The notes: generated by a model not told the origin, from the letters alone. Shown: positions 27,338-36,193, counted from the stretch's first letter. The stretch is 64,000 bases of DNA from Tsukamurella sputi (GCF_007858445.1 NZ_VIGV01000004.1:186001-250000); one strand, 5' to 3'. Numbers and translations are program-made.

Positions 27338-27889
27338 TCACCCGATGGAGCAGATTCCCTGCACATTGTTGGTGACGGTCTGCAGCGCGTCGAGAGCGGG
27401 GTTGGAGCGGCTCCAGCTGTCCGTCGACGTCGAGCGCGCGGCCTGATCGGCGCGCAGTCCCTCGCCGTAGGCGTCGAGCTTCGTCTTGTAGTCCGTCATG
27501 AGGGTGCGGATGGTCGGCGCCAGGTCCGGGGTCGCGACGATCCCCGGGAGCGTGCCCGATTCCGTGGCGATGGCCGCCAGCTCGGCGTTGATCGCGGGAC
27601 CGATGCTGTCCCAGGTCCACTTCCCGTCCTTCGTGGCCGCGATCGTCGCGTCTGTGAGCGGGTTGCGCTTGTCGAACGCCGCACGCCAGGCGGTGCACGC
27701 CGACGTCTTGGCCGCGGCCGCGGCGGCCGCCCGCGAGGAGGCGACAGTGGACTGGTACGCCGCGACGTCGGTCGGCTGCGCGGAACCGGACCCGGCGACC
27801 GGTGTGCACGCCGCGAGCGAGATCAGTGCCGCCGCCCCGGCGATCGCCGCCGCGCCCCTCCGCACGGGCCGGGTTCTTCCTGTGGTCAT
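27338..27889 (-). CDS. Lipoprotein, tandem paralogue 2
   Basis: 183 aa with lipobox SLAAC (Cys ~28). It shares the plan of its neighbour: DVAAYQSTVASSRAAAAAA, SACTAW, WDSIGPAINAELAAIATESGTLPGIV and DYKTKLDAYGEGLRADQAARS, ending with a Cys near the C-terminus. The 22-nt gap to its copy suggests co-transcription. Function unknown; surface exposure is likely. Confidence 0.75.
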   Translation of the reverse strand: MTTGRTRPVRRGAAAIAGAAALISLAACTPVAGSGSAQPTDVAAYQSTVASSRAAAAAAAKTSACTAWRAAFDKRNPLTDATIAATKDGKWTWDSIGPAINAELAAIATESGTLPGIVATPDLAPTIRTLMTDYKTKLDAYGEGLRADQAARSTSTDSWSRSNPALDALQTVTNNVQGICSIG

Positions 27890-28038
27890 CTCTCGCCTCC
27901 CCTGGCAGCGCCGATGTGGACGCCTCCTGTGTGCATTGTCGCTCACGCGCCGCCGCCCCGGCGCACGGGTAACACCGTCCGGCGTGTGAGCGTCGGCACT
28001 TCCGCCGCGCGTGCACGCGGCCGCGCGAACAACTTTGC

Positions 28039-28044
28039 TATGCT
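28039..28044 (+). promoter_or_regulatory. -10 element of the DEAD-box helicase gene
   Basis: TATGCT with an upstream TG (TTTGCTATGCT, extended -10). Start point expected near 28051, giving a leader of about 140 nt. Confidence 0.5.
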
Positions 28045-28051
28045 CTAGATC

Positions 28052-28192
28052 GTGTGGGGCGGTGACGCCCTACATGCGTCGTAGGGCTCCCGGGCCCTGT
28101 CTCGCCGGTAGCGGCTCGAGACCTCCTCCCGGTTCTTTTCTTGCGGCGAACGGACGCGGCCACCGCCGCCTTCGCCACCACCAGTGTTAGGT
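28052..28192 (+). other. 5' leader of the DEAD-box helicase
   Basis: About 140 nt holding GCCCTAC ATGCGTC GTAGGGC (28067-28087), then AGGGCTCCCGGGCCCT and GCCGG/CCGG pairings. Long structured leaders often allow cold-induced or self-controlled expression of RNA helicases. Confidence 0.4.
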
Positions 28193-29680
28193 ATGACCAC
28201 ACCCGTGTCTACAGCTGTGCCCACCCGTTCCTTCGCCGACCTCGGCGTCCCGGCCCCCGTGGTCGACGCCCTCGTCGCGATGGACCGCCCCACCCCGTTC
28301 CCGATCCAGGCCGACACCCTGCCCGACACCCTCGCCGGCCGCGACGTGCTCGGCCGTGGCAAGACCGGCTCGGGCAAGACCCTGGCCTTCGCCATCCCGC
28401 TCGTCGTCGCCGTCGACGAGGCGCGCGGATCGCGCCGCCGCCCGGGCCGCCCCGTCGGCCTGGTGCTCGCGCCGACGCGCGAGCTCGCGACGCAGATCAC
28501 GGCCACCGTCGAGCCGCTGGCGAAGTCCCTGGGCCTCAACGTCACCACGATCTTCGGCGGCGTCAAGCAGTCGCGCCAGGAGCAGGCGCTCGGCAACGGC
28601 GTCGACATCGTCGTCGCCTGCCCCGGCCGCCTCGAGGACCTCATGCGGCAGCGCATCGTCGACCTGTCCGACGTGGCGGTGTCCGTGCTCGACGAGGCCG
28701 ACCACATGGCCGACCTGGGCTTCCTTCCCGTTGTGACCCGGATCCTCGCGGCCACCCCGTCGGACGGGCAGCGCATGCTCTTCTCCGCGACGCTGGACAA
28801 CGGCGTCGACAAGCTCGTGCGCAAGTTCCTGCACGATCCGGTCTCGCACTCCGTGGACCCCGAGACCTCGCCCGTCGCCGACATGACCCACCACGTCTTC
28901 GAGGTGGGCGGCAAGGACGAGAAGACCGCCCTGGTGCGCGCGCTCGCCTCGGGTACCGGCCGCCGGATCCTCTTCACCCGCACCAAGCACCAGGCCAAGA
29001 AGCTCGCCAAGCAGCTCACCGAGCAGGGCATCCCCGCGCGTGACCTGCACGGCAACCTCAGCCAGCCGCAGCGCGACCGGAACCTCGAGGCGTTCAGCGC
29101 GGGCACCGCGCGGGTGCTCGTCGCGACCGACATCGCCGCCCGCGGCGTGCACGTCGACGACGTCGAGCTCGTGGTGCACGTCGACCCGCCGGCCGAGCAC
29201 AAGGCCTACCTGCACCGCAGCGGCCGCACGGCGCGCGCCGGCAGCGCGGGCACCGTCGTCACCGTGATGACGCCCGAGCAGCGCAAGGACACCCAGGTCC
29301 TGCTCAAGAAGGCCGCGATCGCCGCGCGCCCGGTGGCGGTCACCGCCGCCTCGCCCGTCGTCGTCGACCTCGTCGGTGACGTGGCGCCGTACGTCAAGCC
29401 CGAGCCCGTCGCGCCGCCGCAGCAGCAGCGCCGCCCCGGCGGCGGTCACGCTCCGGGGCGTGGGCGCGCGGGCCGCGGCAAGGGCACGGGCCAGCGGTCC
29501 GACGGTGCCGGCCGCGACGGCGCCGCACGGGGCCAGGGCGCCGGGCGCGGCCAGGGCGGTCAGCGCTCGGGGCAGCAGCGTCAGGCCTCGTCCGGCGGAC
29601 GGGCCCAGGTCCAGGGACGCCCGACGGGGCAGGGCCGCGCCCAGCAGCCCCGTCGCCGCGCCACCCGCCCCGCGGGCTGA
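28193..29680 (+). CDS. DEAD-box ATP-dependent RNA helicase
   Basis: 495 aa. All helicase motifs are present: Q motif with PFPIQADTLP, Walker A GKTGSGKT, PTRELA, DEAD box (DEADHMADLGF), SAT (FSATLDNG) and domain 2 VATDIAARGVHVDD and HRSGRTARAG. A ~100-residue Gly/Arg/Gln-rich tail follows, typical of RNA-binding RhlE-type helicases. ATG 28193; GTG 28184 is possible. Its stop lies 6 nt from the convergent PLDc_N-like gene. Confidence 0.95.
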   Translation: MTTPVSTAVPTRSFADLGVPAPVVDALVAMDRPTPFPIQADTLPDTLAGRDVLGRGKTGSGKTLAFAIPLVVAVDEARGSRRRPGRPVGLVLAPTRELATQITATVEPLAKSLGLNVTTIFGGVKQSRQEQALGNGVDIVVACPGRLEDLMRQRIVDLSDVAVSVLDEADHMADLGFLPVVTRILAATPSDGQRMLFSATLDNGVDKLVRKFLHDPVSHSVDPETSPVADMTHHVFEVGGKDEKTALVRALASGTGRRILFTRTKHQAKKLAKQLTEQGIPARDLHGNLSQPQRDRNLEAFSAGTARVLVATDIAARGVHVDDVELVVHVDPPAEHKAYLHRSGRTARAGSAGTVVTVMTPEQRKDTQVLLKKAAIAARPVAVTAASPVVVDLVGDVAPYVKPEPVAPPQQQRRPGGGHAPGRGRAGRGKGTGQRSDGAGRDGAARGQGAGRGQGGQRSGQQRQASSGGRAQVQGRPTGQGRAQQPRRRATRPAG

Positions 29681-29686
29681 TCCGCG

Positions 29687-29944
29687 TCAGGCCGTCGCGG
29701 ACGAGGCCTGCGCGGAGGCGCGGCCGAACAGCAGATAGGCCGCGGGCAGCAGACCCGCGGAGTTGACCACGCCGAGGCCGAGGCCCCAGAGCTTCTTGGG
29801 GCCGCGGACCTCGGCGTCGTCGCGTCCGGCCAGGTCGGCGAGCGCCCAGGCCCGTAGCCCCGCGTCGACGGCCGCCGCCGCGACGATCGTGGTCTTGGCG
29901 CGGGGCGAGAGCTCGCCCCAGCTGAGTTTCTTCTTCGGGCTCAT
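29687..29944 (-). CDS. Small two-helix membrane protein, PLDc_N-like
   Basis: 85 aa. Two hydrophobic segments (about 18-36 and 52-72) flank DDAEVRGPKKLWGLGLG. This R-G-P-K-x-L/W pattern and the ...LLFGR end resemble the PLDc_N (phospholipase D nuclease N-terminal) membrane domain, without any catalytic domain. It overlaps the stop of the 1094-aa ATPase gene by 4 nt, so it is the last gene of a four-gene cassette. Its link to the ATPase function is unknown. Confidence 0.7.
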   Translation of the reverse strand: MSPKKKLSWGELSPRAKTTIVAAAAVDAGLRAWALADLAGRDDAEVRGPKKLWGLGLGVVNSAGLLPAAYLLFGRASAQASSATA

Positions 29945-32900
29945 GTCGTGCTCCTCCGTGCGATGGTGAGGACCTCGTCCTCGGTGGGCGGGCTGGCGGC
30001 GTGGTGGCTCAGGCACATCGGGGCGTGCAGGCGCACCGTCGACGCACCGGCGCCGAGGTAGAAATCGCCCGCGCCCAGCCCGCCGATCCCGTCGAGCCGC
30101 CCACCGCGCGCGGCGGCGAGGTCCTTGGCGGCCTGGATCTGGACGGGCGCATTGAGTTTGCCGTAGAAGTGCGTGGCGCTGTTGCCGACGATCTTGTCGT
30201 GCAGGCCCTTCGGCGCCTGCGTCGCGAAGACCAGGCCCAGCCCGTACTTGCGGGCCTGCGAGGCCAGGAGCAGCGTCGACTCGGTGGACGGCTTCACCGC
30301 GCCCGACGGCGCGATCTGCTGCGCCTCGTCCATCACGAGCAGCCAGCCGAGCGGGCGGTCTCCCGCCGGGTGGCGCCGGATCCACGCGAACAGCGCGAGC
30401 TGCAGCTGCGCCACGAAGGTCTGCCGCTGCGTCTCGTCCGGCAGGCCGATGAGGCTGATCACCGAGATCCGCGCGCGCTTGCCCGCCGCGGGGGAGAGCA
30501 GCGTGGCCGGGTCGACCGCCTCGCCCTTGCCGCCGAGCAGAGGGTTGTTGATCAGCGCCGCCTGCAGGTTCGCGGCGAGTTCCGGCGCCAGCTTGTCGGC
30601 GCTGCCGAGGCTGCTGCGCGTCGAGTCCCACTCGGCGAGGTACTCGGCGAAGCCGCGGATCTCGGCCGTACCGACCTGACGGCCGTAGGCGTCGAGCGCC
30701 TCGCGCAGGATGGCCCGCTGCTGCTCACGCTTCGCACCACCGATCCCGACGTGCTGCTCGAGCGCGCTCGCGCAGGCCTCCACGGCCATCGCGAAGCCCT
30801 CGCGCGCCTCCTGGGCCTCGAGTCCGTCGCCGTCCATACCGGAACGCAGCGCCGCGAAGTCCGGGATCGGTTGCAGCACCAGCGGTCGCGCCGACGCCCG
30901 GTTGGGCGTCCACACGATCACCTCGGTGCCCTGCAGGTAGCGCTCGGCGCGCTCGGCATCGCCCTCCCACCAGCCCGACGGTGCGTCCGGCCAGGCTTCA
31001 CCCAGCCGCGAGAGGTCGTTGTTCGGGTCCAGCACGATCGCGGAGATCCCGCGCAGCGCGCACTCCTCGATGAGCCGGCGGATCAGCACCGTCTTCCCCG
31101 AGCCGGAGCCGGCGAAGATCGCGGTGTGCTTGCGCAGCTCGGCCGGTTCCAGTGCGACCGGGCGGTGGTCCGGGCCGAGGCCGACCGCGATCGCCCCGTC
31201 TCCCGACGGTGACGACGGTGCGGCCGTGGCCGGGGGTGCCTCCGGCGCCGGGCGCGGAGCCGGGGGCCTGCCGAACATGACGTCGGCGACGGAGCTCGAC
31301 AGCCCGCCCACGCGCCCCACGGCGTCGCCGGGGATGAGGCCCCGCGCCCGGCGGGACGCCGGTGTGGGCCGGTCGGCCGGCTTCTGGTCGAGGCCCGCGA
31401 ACATCCGCAGCCCGTGCGCGGGTCGGCGCGCCGTCAGCCACTCGTCGAGCCCGTCGGGGGAGTTCGCGATGATCCGTCCCAGCGCGTCGAGCGTGGCGAG
31501 ATCGGCCTCGTCGAGCGGGAGCAGCTCCGCCCCGCGCTCGACGGCGTCGGCGATCACCGACGACGCCTTCGGGCTGTTGGGCCAGGGTGTGGAGCGCAGC
31601 AGGAAGAGCTTGCGGCGGTCCATGCCGGCGGCGACACCGGCCGCGGTCGCGGCACTCTGCACGCGGTTGGTGGTCGCGACGGCGTTCGGCGCGGGGATCG
31701 CGCGGAAGGCCCAGTGCTGCTCGTCCTCCACGCGGCCGGGCAGGCGGCGCCGCAGCCGGCCGTCGAGCTGCTTGTTGCCGCGCTCGATCTGGAAGCCCTC
31801 GCCCCCGTCCTCGCGGGTCCAGGCGCGCAGCCCGGCCTCGATGAGCGCCCCCATGCGCTTGTCGGCGACGGTCTGATCCGTCGCGATGTCGCCCACCCGG
31901 GCCCGGATCCGCAGGGCCTGGAACTGCTCGTCGATGCGGGCGAGTGCCTCCGCGGGGGTCGTCTCCGGCAGGGCGGGCTGCTCGGGCGCGGGCGCGGCGG
32001 GAGCGGCCGGCGCCGGCGTGGCGACGGTGCGCGGCGGACCGTCGTTGAAGGAGGCGAGTTCGAAGTCCGTGCGGCTGGTGACACACGCCCGGATGTGCGC
32101 GTCGACCTTGGTGAGCAGGTCGCGAGGGGTGTGGTGCACCGCGGAGGCGAAGGCCTCGGGCGCGATCGGCCAGGTCGGGTGCGGCGGGACGAAGTCCTTC
32201 GCGCGGTACGCCGCGGTCAGGCGCCGCTCGACGATGGCGCGGGCGATGGCACCGTCGGGCAGCGATTTGAGCGGGCCCACGACCCGGAACCGGGCGGCGA
32301 CCGAGGCGGTGGCCCGGCTGGAGAGGGTCTCCCAGGCCGTCGGGAGCATGCAGGCGACGGTGACGGTGCGGTACAGGCCCTGGCGCAGCGACATCAGCCC
32401 GTGGCCGACCTGCTCGATGACCTCGCTCTCGGCCGCGTCGGGCGCGGTGAGCGTTGCCGCGGACTGCGCGAGCAGGGTGTCGATCTGGTCGACGGCGAAG
32501 ACCGTCGCCGCGGTCTCCGCCATGAACGCCGAGATCGCGCGCACCGTCTCCACCGCGGGGAAGCCGTGCGCGGGCAGGCCCCAGTGCAGGCGCTCGGCGG
32601 CGGTCTCCTCGACCTCGATGTCCTCGAGGAAGGCGGAGCCCAGGTCGGCGAGCCGGCTGTCGGGGGAGCCGAGCAGCACCAGCGCGCGCAGCACGCCGTG
32701 GTACTGCCGCACCTGCGGGCGGCGCTTGCTCATCGCCGCGACCAGCGCGTCCAGGCCCTCGGGGGTGGGCACCGCATCGCCGGAGAACTCCCGGCGGTGC
32801 GCCCGCGACAGCCCGGCCTCGTCGGAGAGCAGCCACAGCAGCTGGGCCAGCTGTGTCTCGTGATCGCGCGCGGGCCGCAGCAGCGAGCTGCGCAGCGAGG

Positions 32901-33225
32901 TGAGCGCCGCGCGCCAGAAGTCCGTGGCGTCCAGCAGTTCCAGCAGCACGAAGTAGTGACCCGCCGCCTGCACCTCGGACCGGAACCGGGTGAGCAGGTG
33001 CGTCTTGCCGGTGCCCGCGTTGCCCGTGATCACCAGGCCGGTGGGGGAGGCGCCGGTGCTCGCGACGGCGTCGCCGAGGGCGTCCTCCAGGTCCTCCCAG
33101 ACGTCGGTGTGCAGGCCGTCGACGTGGGTGTCCTCCGACGCGGCGTCCCACACCTCCTCGTAGGTGGGTGCCCAGCTCAGGCGGACGGAACGCAGCGCGG
33201 TGCGCTGCACATCGGAGAGCGTCAT
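29941..33225 (-). CDS. Double ATPase: N-terminal AAA+-like module and C-terminal HerA/DUF87-like module
   Basis: 1094 aa. N-terminal ATPase: Walker A GNAGTGKT (68-75) and Walker B VFAVDQID (242-249), with an Orc/Cdc6-like or STAND-like feel. A Pro/Ala linker (~400-430) leads to an unassigned middle domain (430-600: DEQHWAFRAI, KLFLLR, ELLPLDEADL) that might be nuclease-like or purely structural. Then comes a HerA/VirB4-type ATPase: Walker A GSGSGKT (706-712), Walker B LVMDEAQQ (963-970), then ASQARKYGLGLVFATQ. HerA-type proteins are hexameric DNA pumps or translocases that often work with nucleases, here the gene two upstream. Start and stop both overlap neighbours by 4 nt. Confidence 0.85.
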   Translation of the reverse strand: MTLSDVQRTALRSVRLSWAPTYEEVWDAASEDTHVDGLHTDVWEDLEDALGDAVASTGASPTGLVITGNAGTGKTHLLTRFRSEVQAAGHYFVLLELLDATDFWRAALTSLRSSLLRPARDHETQLAQLLWLLSDEAGLSRAHRREFSGDAVPTPEGLDALVAAMSKRRPQVRQYHGVLRALVLLGSPDSRLADLGSAFLEDIEVEETAAERLHWGLPAHGFPAVETVRAISAFMAETAATVFAVDQIDTLLAQSAATLTAPDAAESEVIEQVGHGLMSLRQGLYRTVTVACMLPTAWETLSSRATASVAARFRVVGPLKSLPDGAIARAIVERRLTAAYRAKDFVPPHPTWPIAPEAFASAVHHTPRDLLTKVDAHIRACVTSRTDFELASFNDGPPRTVATPAPAAPAAPAPEQPALPETTPAEALARIDEQFQALRIRARVGDIATDQTVADKRMGALIEAGLRAWTREDGGEGFQIERGNKQLDGRLRRRLPGRVEDEQHWAFRAIPAPNAVATTNRVQSAATAAGVAAGMDRRKLFLLRSTPWPNSPKASSVIADAVERGAELLPLDEADLATLDALGRIIANSPDGLDEWLTARRPAHGLRMFAGLDQKPADRPTPASRRARGLIPGDAVGRVGGLSSSVADVMFGRPPAPRPAPEAPPATAAPSSPSGDGAIAVGLGPDHRPVALEPAELRKHTAIFAGSGSGKTVLIRRLIEECALRGISAIVLDPNNDLSRLGEAWPDAPSGWWEGDAERAERYLQGTEVIVWTPNRASARPLVLQPIPDFAALRSGMDGDGLEAQEAREGFAMAVEACASALEQHVGIGGAKREQQRAILREALDAYGRQVGTAEIRGFAEYLAEWDSTRSSLGSADKLAPELAANLQAALINNPLLGGKGEAVDPATLLSPAAGKRARISVISLIGLPDETQRQTFVAQLQLALFAWIRRHPAGDRPLGWLLVMDEAQQIAPSGAVKPSTESTLLLASQARKYGLGLVFATQAPKGLHDKIVGNSATHFYGKLNAPVQIQAAKDLAAARGGRLDGIGGLGAGDFYLGAGASTVRLHAPMCLSHHAASPPTEDEVLTIARRSTT

Positions 33226-33902
33226 CGAGTGATCCGTATCGCGTGCAGGGGGCGACCGCCGAGCTGCAGCGCGGCGGCGTGATCGTCCGGAGTGAGGGCC
33301 TTGAGATTGTCCTCGGCGACGATGTGCACGCCGGGTTCGGGGTACAGGGCACGCAGGCCCTCGTCGACGACGGTGCGCGGCACGCCGGGCAGGGCGGCCC
33401 GCAGGCGGTGCAGGGCGACCCAGGCGCCGGGCGTCGCGATCGCCCGGTACGCGGCGCGCACCCGCTCGGCGGGCGGACCGTCGGAGGCGGGCGTCGGCGC
33501 CTGAACGGGTGGTGCCGGGGTGGTCTCGGCGGGCGTGACCACCTCGCCCAGCGCCAGCGATTCCCGCCGGAGGTACCGGCCGATCCCGGCGGCGAAGGTG
33601 AACAGCGCCCGCAGCTGGGGCGTCGCGCGGGGCGGGGGAGGGGATTCGAGCAGCGCCGCTGCGGCGGCCCAGCCCTTGTCGGTGAGGGAGAGCAGGAGCG
33701 CGCGGCGCTCGCCGGTCTCGACCTCCAGCAGCCCGCGCTCCACCAGCTTCCGCCGCGACGGTGCCTCCAGCGCCGGGCCGAGGAGTTTCAGGTCGGGGTT
33801 GCGCACCGGCTCCACGGCGGAGGCCAGAACCAGCAGGACCGCGGATTCCGTGCCGGTGAGACCGGCGATCGATTCGTTCACCCTGCGCCCCTCCGCCGTC
33901 AT
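33222..33902 (-). CDS. Double winged-helix protein of the HerA-like cassette
   Basis: 226 aa. The first half (residues 15-85: ESAVLLVLASAV...PSRRKLVERGLLEVETGERRALLLSLTDKG) looks like a MarR-type winged helix. A Pro-rich linker follows, and the C-terminal part (~145-225: VALHRLRAALPGVPRTVVDEGLRAL...AEDNLKALTPDD) looks like a second winged helix. It may read DNA or bridge the nuclease and the ATPase. It overlaps both neighbours by 4 nt. It is not a known family to me; the domain calls are from pattern only. Confidence 0.7.
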   Translation of the reverse strand: MTAEGRRVNESIAGLTGTESAVLLVLASAVEPVRNPDLKLLGPALEAPSRRKLVERGLLEVETGERRALLLSLTDKGWAAAAALLESPPPPRATPQLRALFTFAAGIGRYLRRESLALGEVVTPAETTPAPPVQAPTPASDGPPAERVRAAYRAIATPGAWVALHRLRAALPGVPRTVVDEGLRALYPEPGVHIVAEDNLKALTPDDHAAALQLGGRPLHAIRITR

Positions 33903-34915
33903 GGGATTCCCGACAGGACCAATGTACGGATCACGGCGACGGCTGCGGCGAGGTCGTCCATGATCCGCGCGTTGGTCAGCCGCAGCACCCGGAAGCCCGA
34001 TAGGAGGAGGTCGGCATCGCGCCGTCGGTCGGCCTCGTACTTCTCGATCGTGCGGTGATCGGGACCGTCGACCTCCACCACGAGGCGCTGCGGCGGGAAG
34101 TGCAGGTCGACGCGCACCGGCGGATGCAGGGATCCCAGGTCGACGGCGTGGTTCCACACTCGCGCCGCGGCCCAGTCCTGGTGCGCGAGGGCGCTTTCCA
34201 GGTGTTGTTCCGCCGCGCTCGCGGGATGCGGCCGGCCCGCGACGGGCGGGAACAGCGGGGGCGGTTCGAGGCCCACGGTGTGCGCGGACCGCGCCGTCTC
34301 CGGGTCGACGGTGAGCGGCGGACCGTCGACCTGGGGGAACCGGTCCAGGGGCTCCGAGCCCGGCCCGAGCAGCCAGACGGCGCAGCCGCCCCGCGCGAGC
34401 CACTGCGCGGCGACGGACAGCGCGTCGGCCTGGTGCGGGGCGACGGGGCGGTCCACGTCCAGCGCCAGGGCGATGCGGGGCGCGCCGTAGCCGTGGGTGA
34501 GCGCGTACTCGATCGCGCCCCGACGGTTCGCCGCCGGCAGCTCGGTGAAGCTCACGATCGACTCGGGGCGCAGTGCCGCGGTGGCGAGCGCCCCGAGTGC
34601 GACGCCGATGCCGGGCGCCCCGTCGTGCCGGTGCGCCTGAGACCGGGCGGTGAACCGGTCGAGGATCGCGCCCGATTCCGGCGCGTTCCCGGGTTCGGGG
34701 AGCCACGCGGGGAACAGCTCGAAGGCCACGGCGACGATGCGCGCGAGCACGTCGTCGATGATCGCCGCGGGCGACGATCCCAGCGGCTGCGTCAGGCCCG
34801 GGAGGACGACGATCGGGTCGCCCGGGCCGCGCCGCTCCGTGGCGGCCGCCAGCGCGAGCGGTGACGTCCCCCGCAGGCGCGTGACCCCGCCCGGCGGGAG
34901 GTCGGAGAGCTGCAC
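33899..34915 (-). CDS. DUF559/Vsr-like nuclease-domain protein
   Basis: About 338 aa. The last ~90 residues match DUF559, a PD-(D/E)xK-type fold: RVDLHFPPQRLVVEVDGPDH gives the Asp and E-x-D acidic residues, and DRRRDADLLLSGFRVLRLTN the conserved basic helix. The first ~240 residues (PIVVLPGLTQPLGSSPAAIIDDVLARI) are not recognised. GTG 34915 is chosen because TACGGT ends 6 nt upstream (leaderless pattern); GTG 34933 is possible. It heads the four-gene cassette. Predicted role: DNA cleavage or nicking guided by the HerA-like ATPase. Confidence 0.75.
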   Translation of the reverse strand: MQLSDLPPGGVTRLRGTSPLALAAATERRGPGDPIVVLPGLTQPLGSSPAAIIDDVLARIVAVAFELFPAWLPEPGNAPESGAILDRFTARSQAHRHDGAPGIGVALGALATAALRPESIVSFTELPAANRRGAIEYALTHGYGAPRIALALDVDRPVAPHQADALSVAAQWLARGGCAVWLLGPGSEPLDRFPQVDGPPLTVDPETARSAHTVGLEPPPLFPPVAGRPHPASAAEQHLESALAHQDWAAARVWNHAVDLGSLHPPVRVDLHFPPQRLVVEVDGPDHRTIEKYEADRRRDADLLLSGFRVLRLTNARIMDDLAAAVAVIRTLVLSGIP

Positions 34916-34933
34916 GGCGCAACCGTACGACAC

Positions 34934-35385
34934 CGTCGCCGCGAGACCGCTGGCGTTGGGATCATCCGAGGATCGGCGATGAAGCGATCACGGAACGTCT
35001 GCGGCGCATCGACCGCTCCCCGTCCGACCTGTTCGTCGCGTGTCCACCGCAGGTGCTCGAGTTCTGTCATAGCGCGCGGACGCCCGACGAGCGCGTTCGG
35101 TACCGGGAGGAGATATACATCGCCTGCGTGTGCGACCTGCAGCACGAGTTCGTCGCACCGTCGCACCATCGTCACGGCGCTCGGTGAATCGAGGGCGATC
35201 GGCATCGGCCACGCGAGCGGGGGTGGCTCCCTGCACCTGTTTCGCCCGGTCGCACCCTGCGTGCCGGGTGCGCTGGCGCATGTCAGGTGCGGATGGCTTC
35301 CCGCACCCGTTCTGCCCGGTTCCGGTCAAGGCTGGGGCACCGTCGGGCATCGAGGACCGCAGCCCGAGGGGTTGACCGGGCGCGA
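34934..35385. other. Intergenic region between the nuclease gene and the rplN promoter
   Basis: No complete gene. Plus-strand frame from ~34940 to 35187 reads as a protein-like stretch (GDEAITERLRRIDRSPSDLF... to a TGA at 35185-35187) with high third-position GC but no start codon, so it may be a relic. A 32-nt imperfect direct repeat lies at 35222-35253 and 35292-35323 (24 of 32 identical), and GCACCC/GGGTGC pairing lies at 35252-35271. Confidence 0.3.
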
Positions 35386-35429
35386 TTCGACAGCGACCTG
35401 CGGTTTCCTCTATCATGGACCGGTTGCCT
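35386..35429 (+). promoter_or_regulatory. rplN operon promoter with shared start-site motif
   Basis: TTCGACA (from 35386), 18-bp spacer, TATCAT (35411-35416), five bases, then GGTTGCCT (35422-35429), matching the S10 and rpsH promoters. Confidence 0.7.
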
Positions 35430-35516
35430 GCGGCCTCGTGCCACAGGCGGCGGACCGCGCGTGTTCGGGTCGGTAATCCGACGCGCATGAAAATCCAGGT
35501 CTGAGGAGACTCTCTA

Positions 35517-35885
35517 GTGATTCAGCAGGAATCGCGAGTGCGGGTCGCCGACAACACGGGTGCTAAGGAAATCCTCTGCATCCGCGTGCTCGGTGGAAGC
35601 TCGCGCCGCTATGCCGGCATCGGTGACATCATCGTCGCCACCGTCAAGGACGCCATCCCCGGCGGCAACGTCAAGCGCGGCGAGGTCGTCAAGGCCGTGA
35701 TCGTGCGCACCGCCAAGGAGCGCCGCCGTCCGGACGGCTCGTACATCAAGTTCGACGAGAACGCCGCTGTCATCATCAAGAACGACAACGACCCTCGTGG
35801 CACCCGCATCTTCGGCCCGGTCGGCCGTGAGCTGCGCGACAAGAAGTTCATGAAGATCGTTTCGCTGGCTCCGGAGGTGCTCTGA
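35517..35885 (+). CDS. rplN: 50S ribosomal protein L14
   Basis: 122 aa, standard length. [26 protein letters not shown] start and [23 protein letters not shown] core. GTG start behind GAGGAG. It begins the spc-type cluster, now about 8.8 kb from rpsQ and under its own promoter. Confidence 0.99.
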   Translation: MIQQESRVRVADNTGAKEILCIRVLGGSSRRYAGIGDIIVATVKDAIPGGNVKRGEVVKAVIVRTAKERRRPDGSYIKFDENAAVIIKNDNDPRGTRIFGPVGRELRDKKFMKIVSLAPEVL

Positions 35886-35886
35886 C

Positions 35887-36192
35887 ATGAAGGTGCACAA
35901 GGGCGATACCGTCATCGTGATCTCGGGCCCCGACAAGGGTGCCAAGGGCAAGGTCGTCGAGTCCTTCCCGAAGGTTGACAAGGTCCTCGTCGAGGGTGTC
36001 AACCGGATCAAGAAGCACACTTCCACGTCCGCCACCGCGCAGGGCGGCATCGAGGTCCGCGAGGCCCCGATCGACGTCTCCAACGTGATGGTCGTCGACT
36101 CGGACGGCAACCCCACCCGCGTGGGCTACCGGATCGACGAGGAGACCGGCAAGCGCGTGCGGATCTCCCGCAAGAACGGGAAGGACATCTGA
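35887..36192 (+). CDS. rplX: 50S ribosomal protein L24
   Basis: 101 aa. [22 protein letters not shown] is the KOW motif; [18 protein letters not shown] follows. L24 starts 50S assembly. It lies 1 nt after the rplN stop and 1 nt before rplE. Confidence 0.99.
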   Translation: MKVHKGDTVIVISGPDKGAKGKVVESFPKVDKVLVEGVNRIKKHTSTSATAQGGIEVREAPIDVSNVMVVDSDGNPTRVGYRIDEETGKRVRISRKNGKDI

Positions 36193-36193
36193 G

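Noticed and set aside
33899-34915. Calling the nuclease gene a restriction endonuclease
   Set aside because: DUF559 resemblance is limited to the last ~90 residues and no methylase is nearby, so a restriction-modification assignment is not supported.
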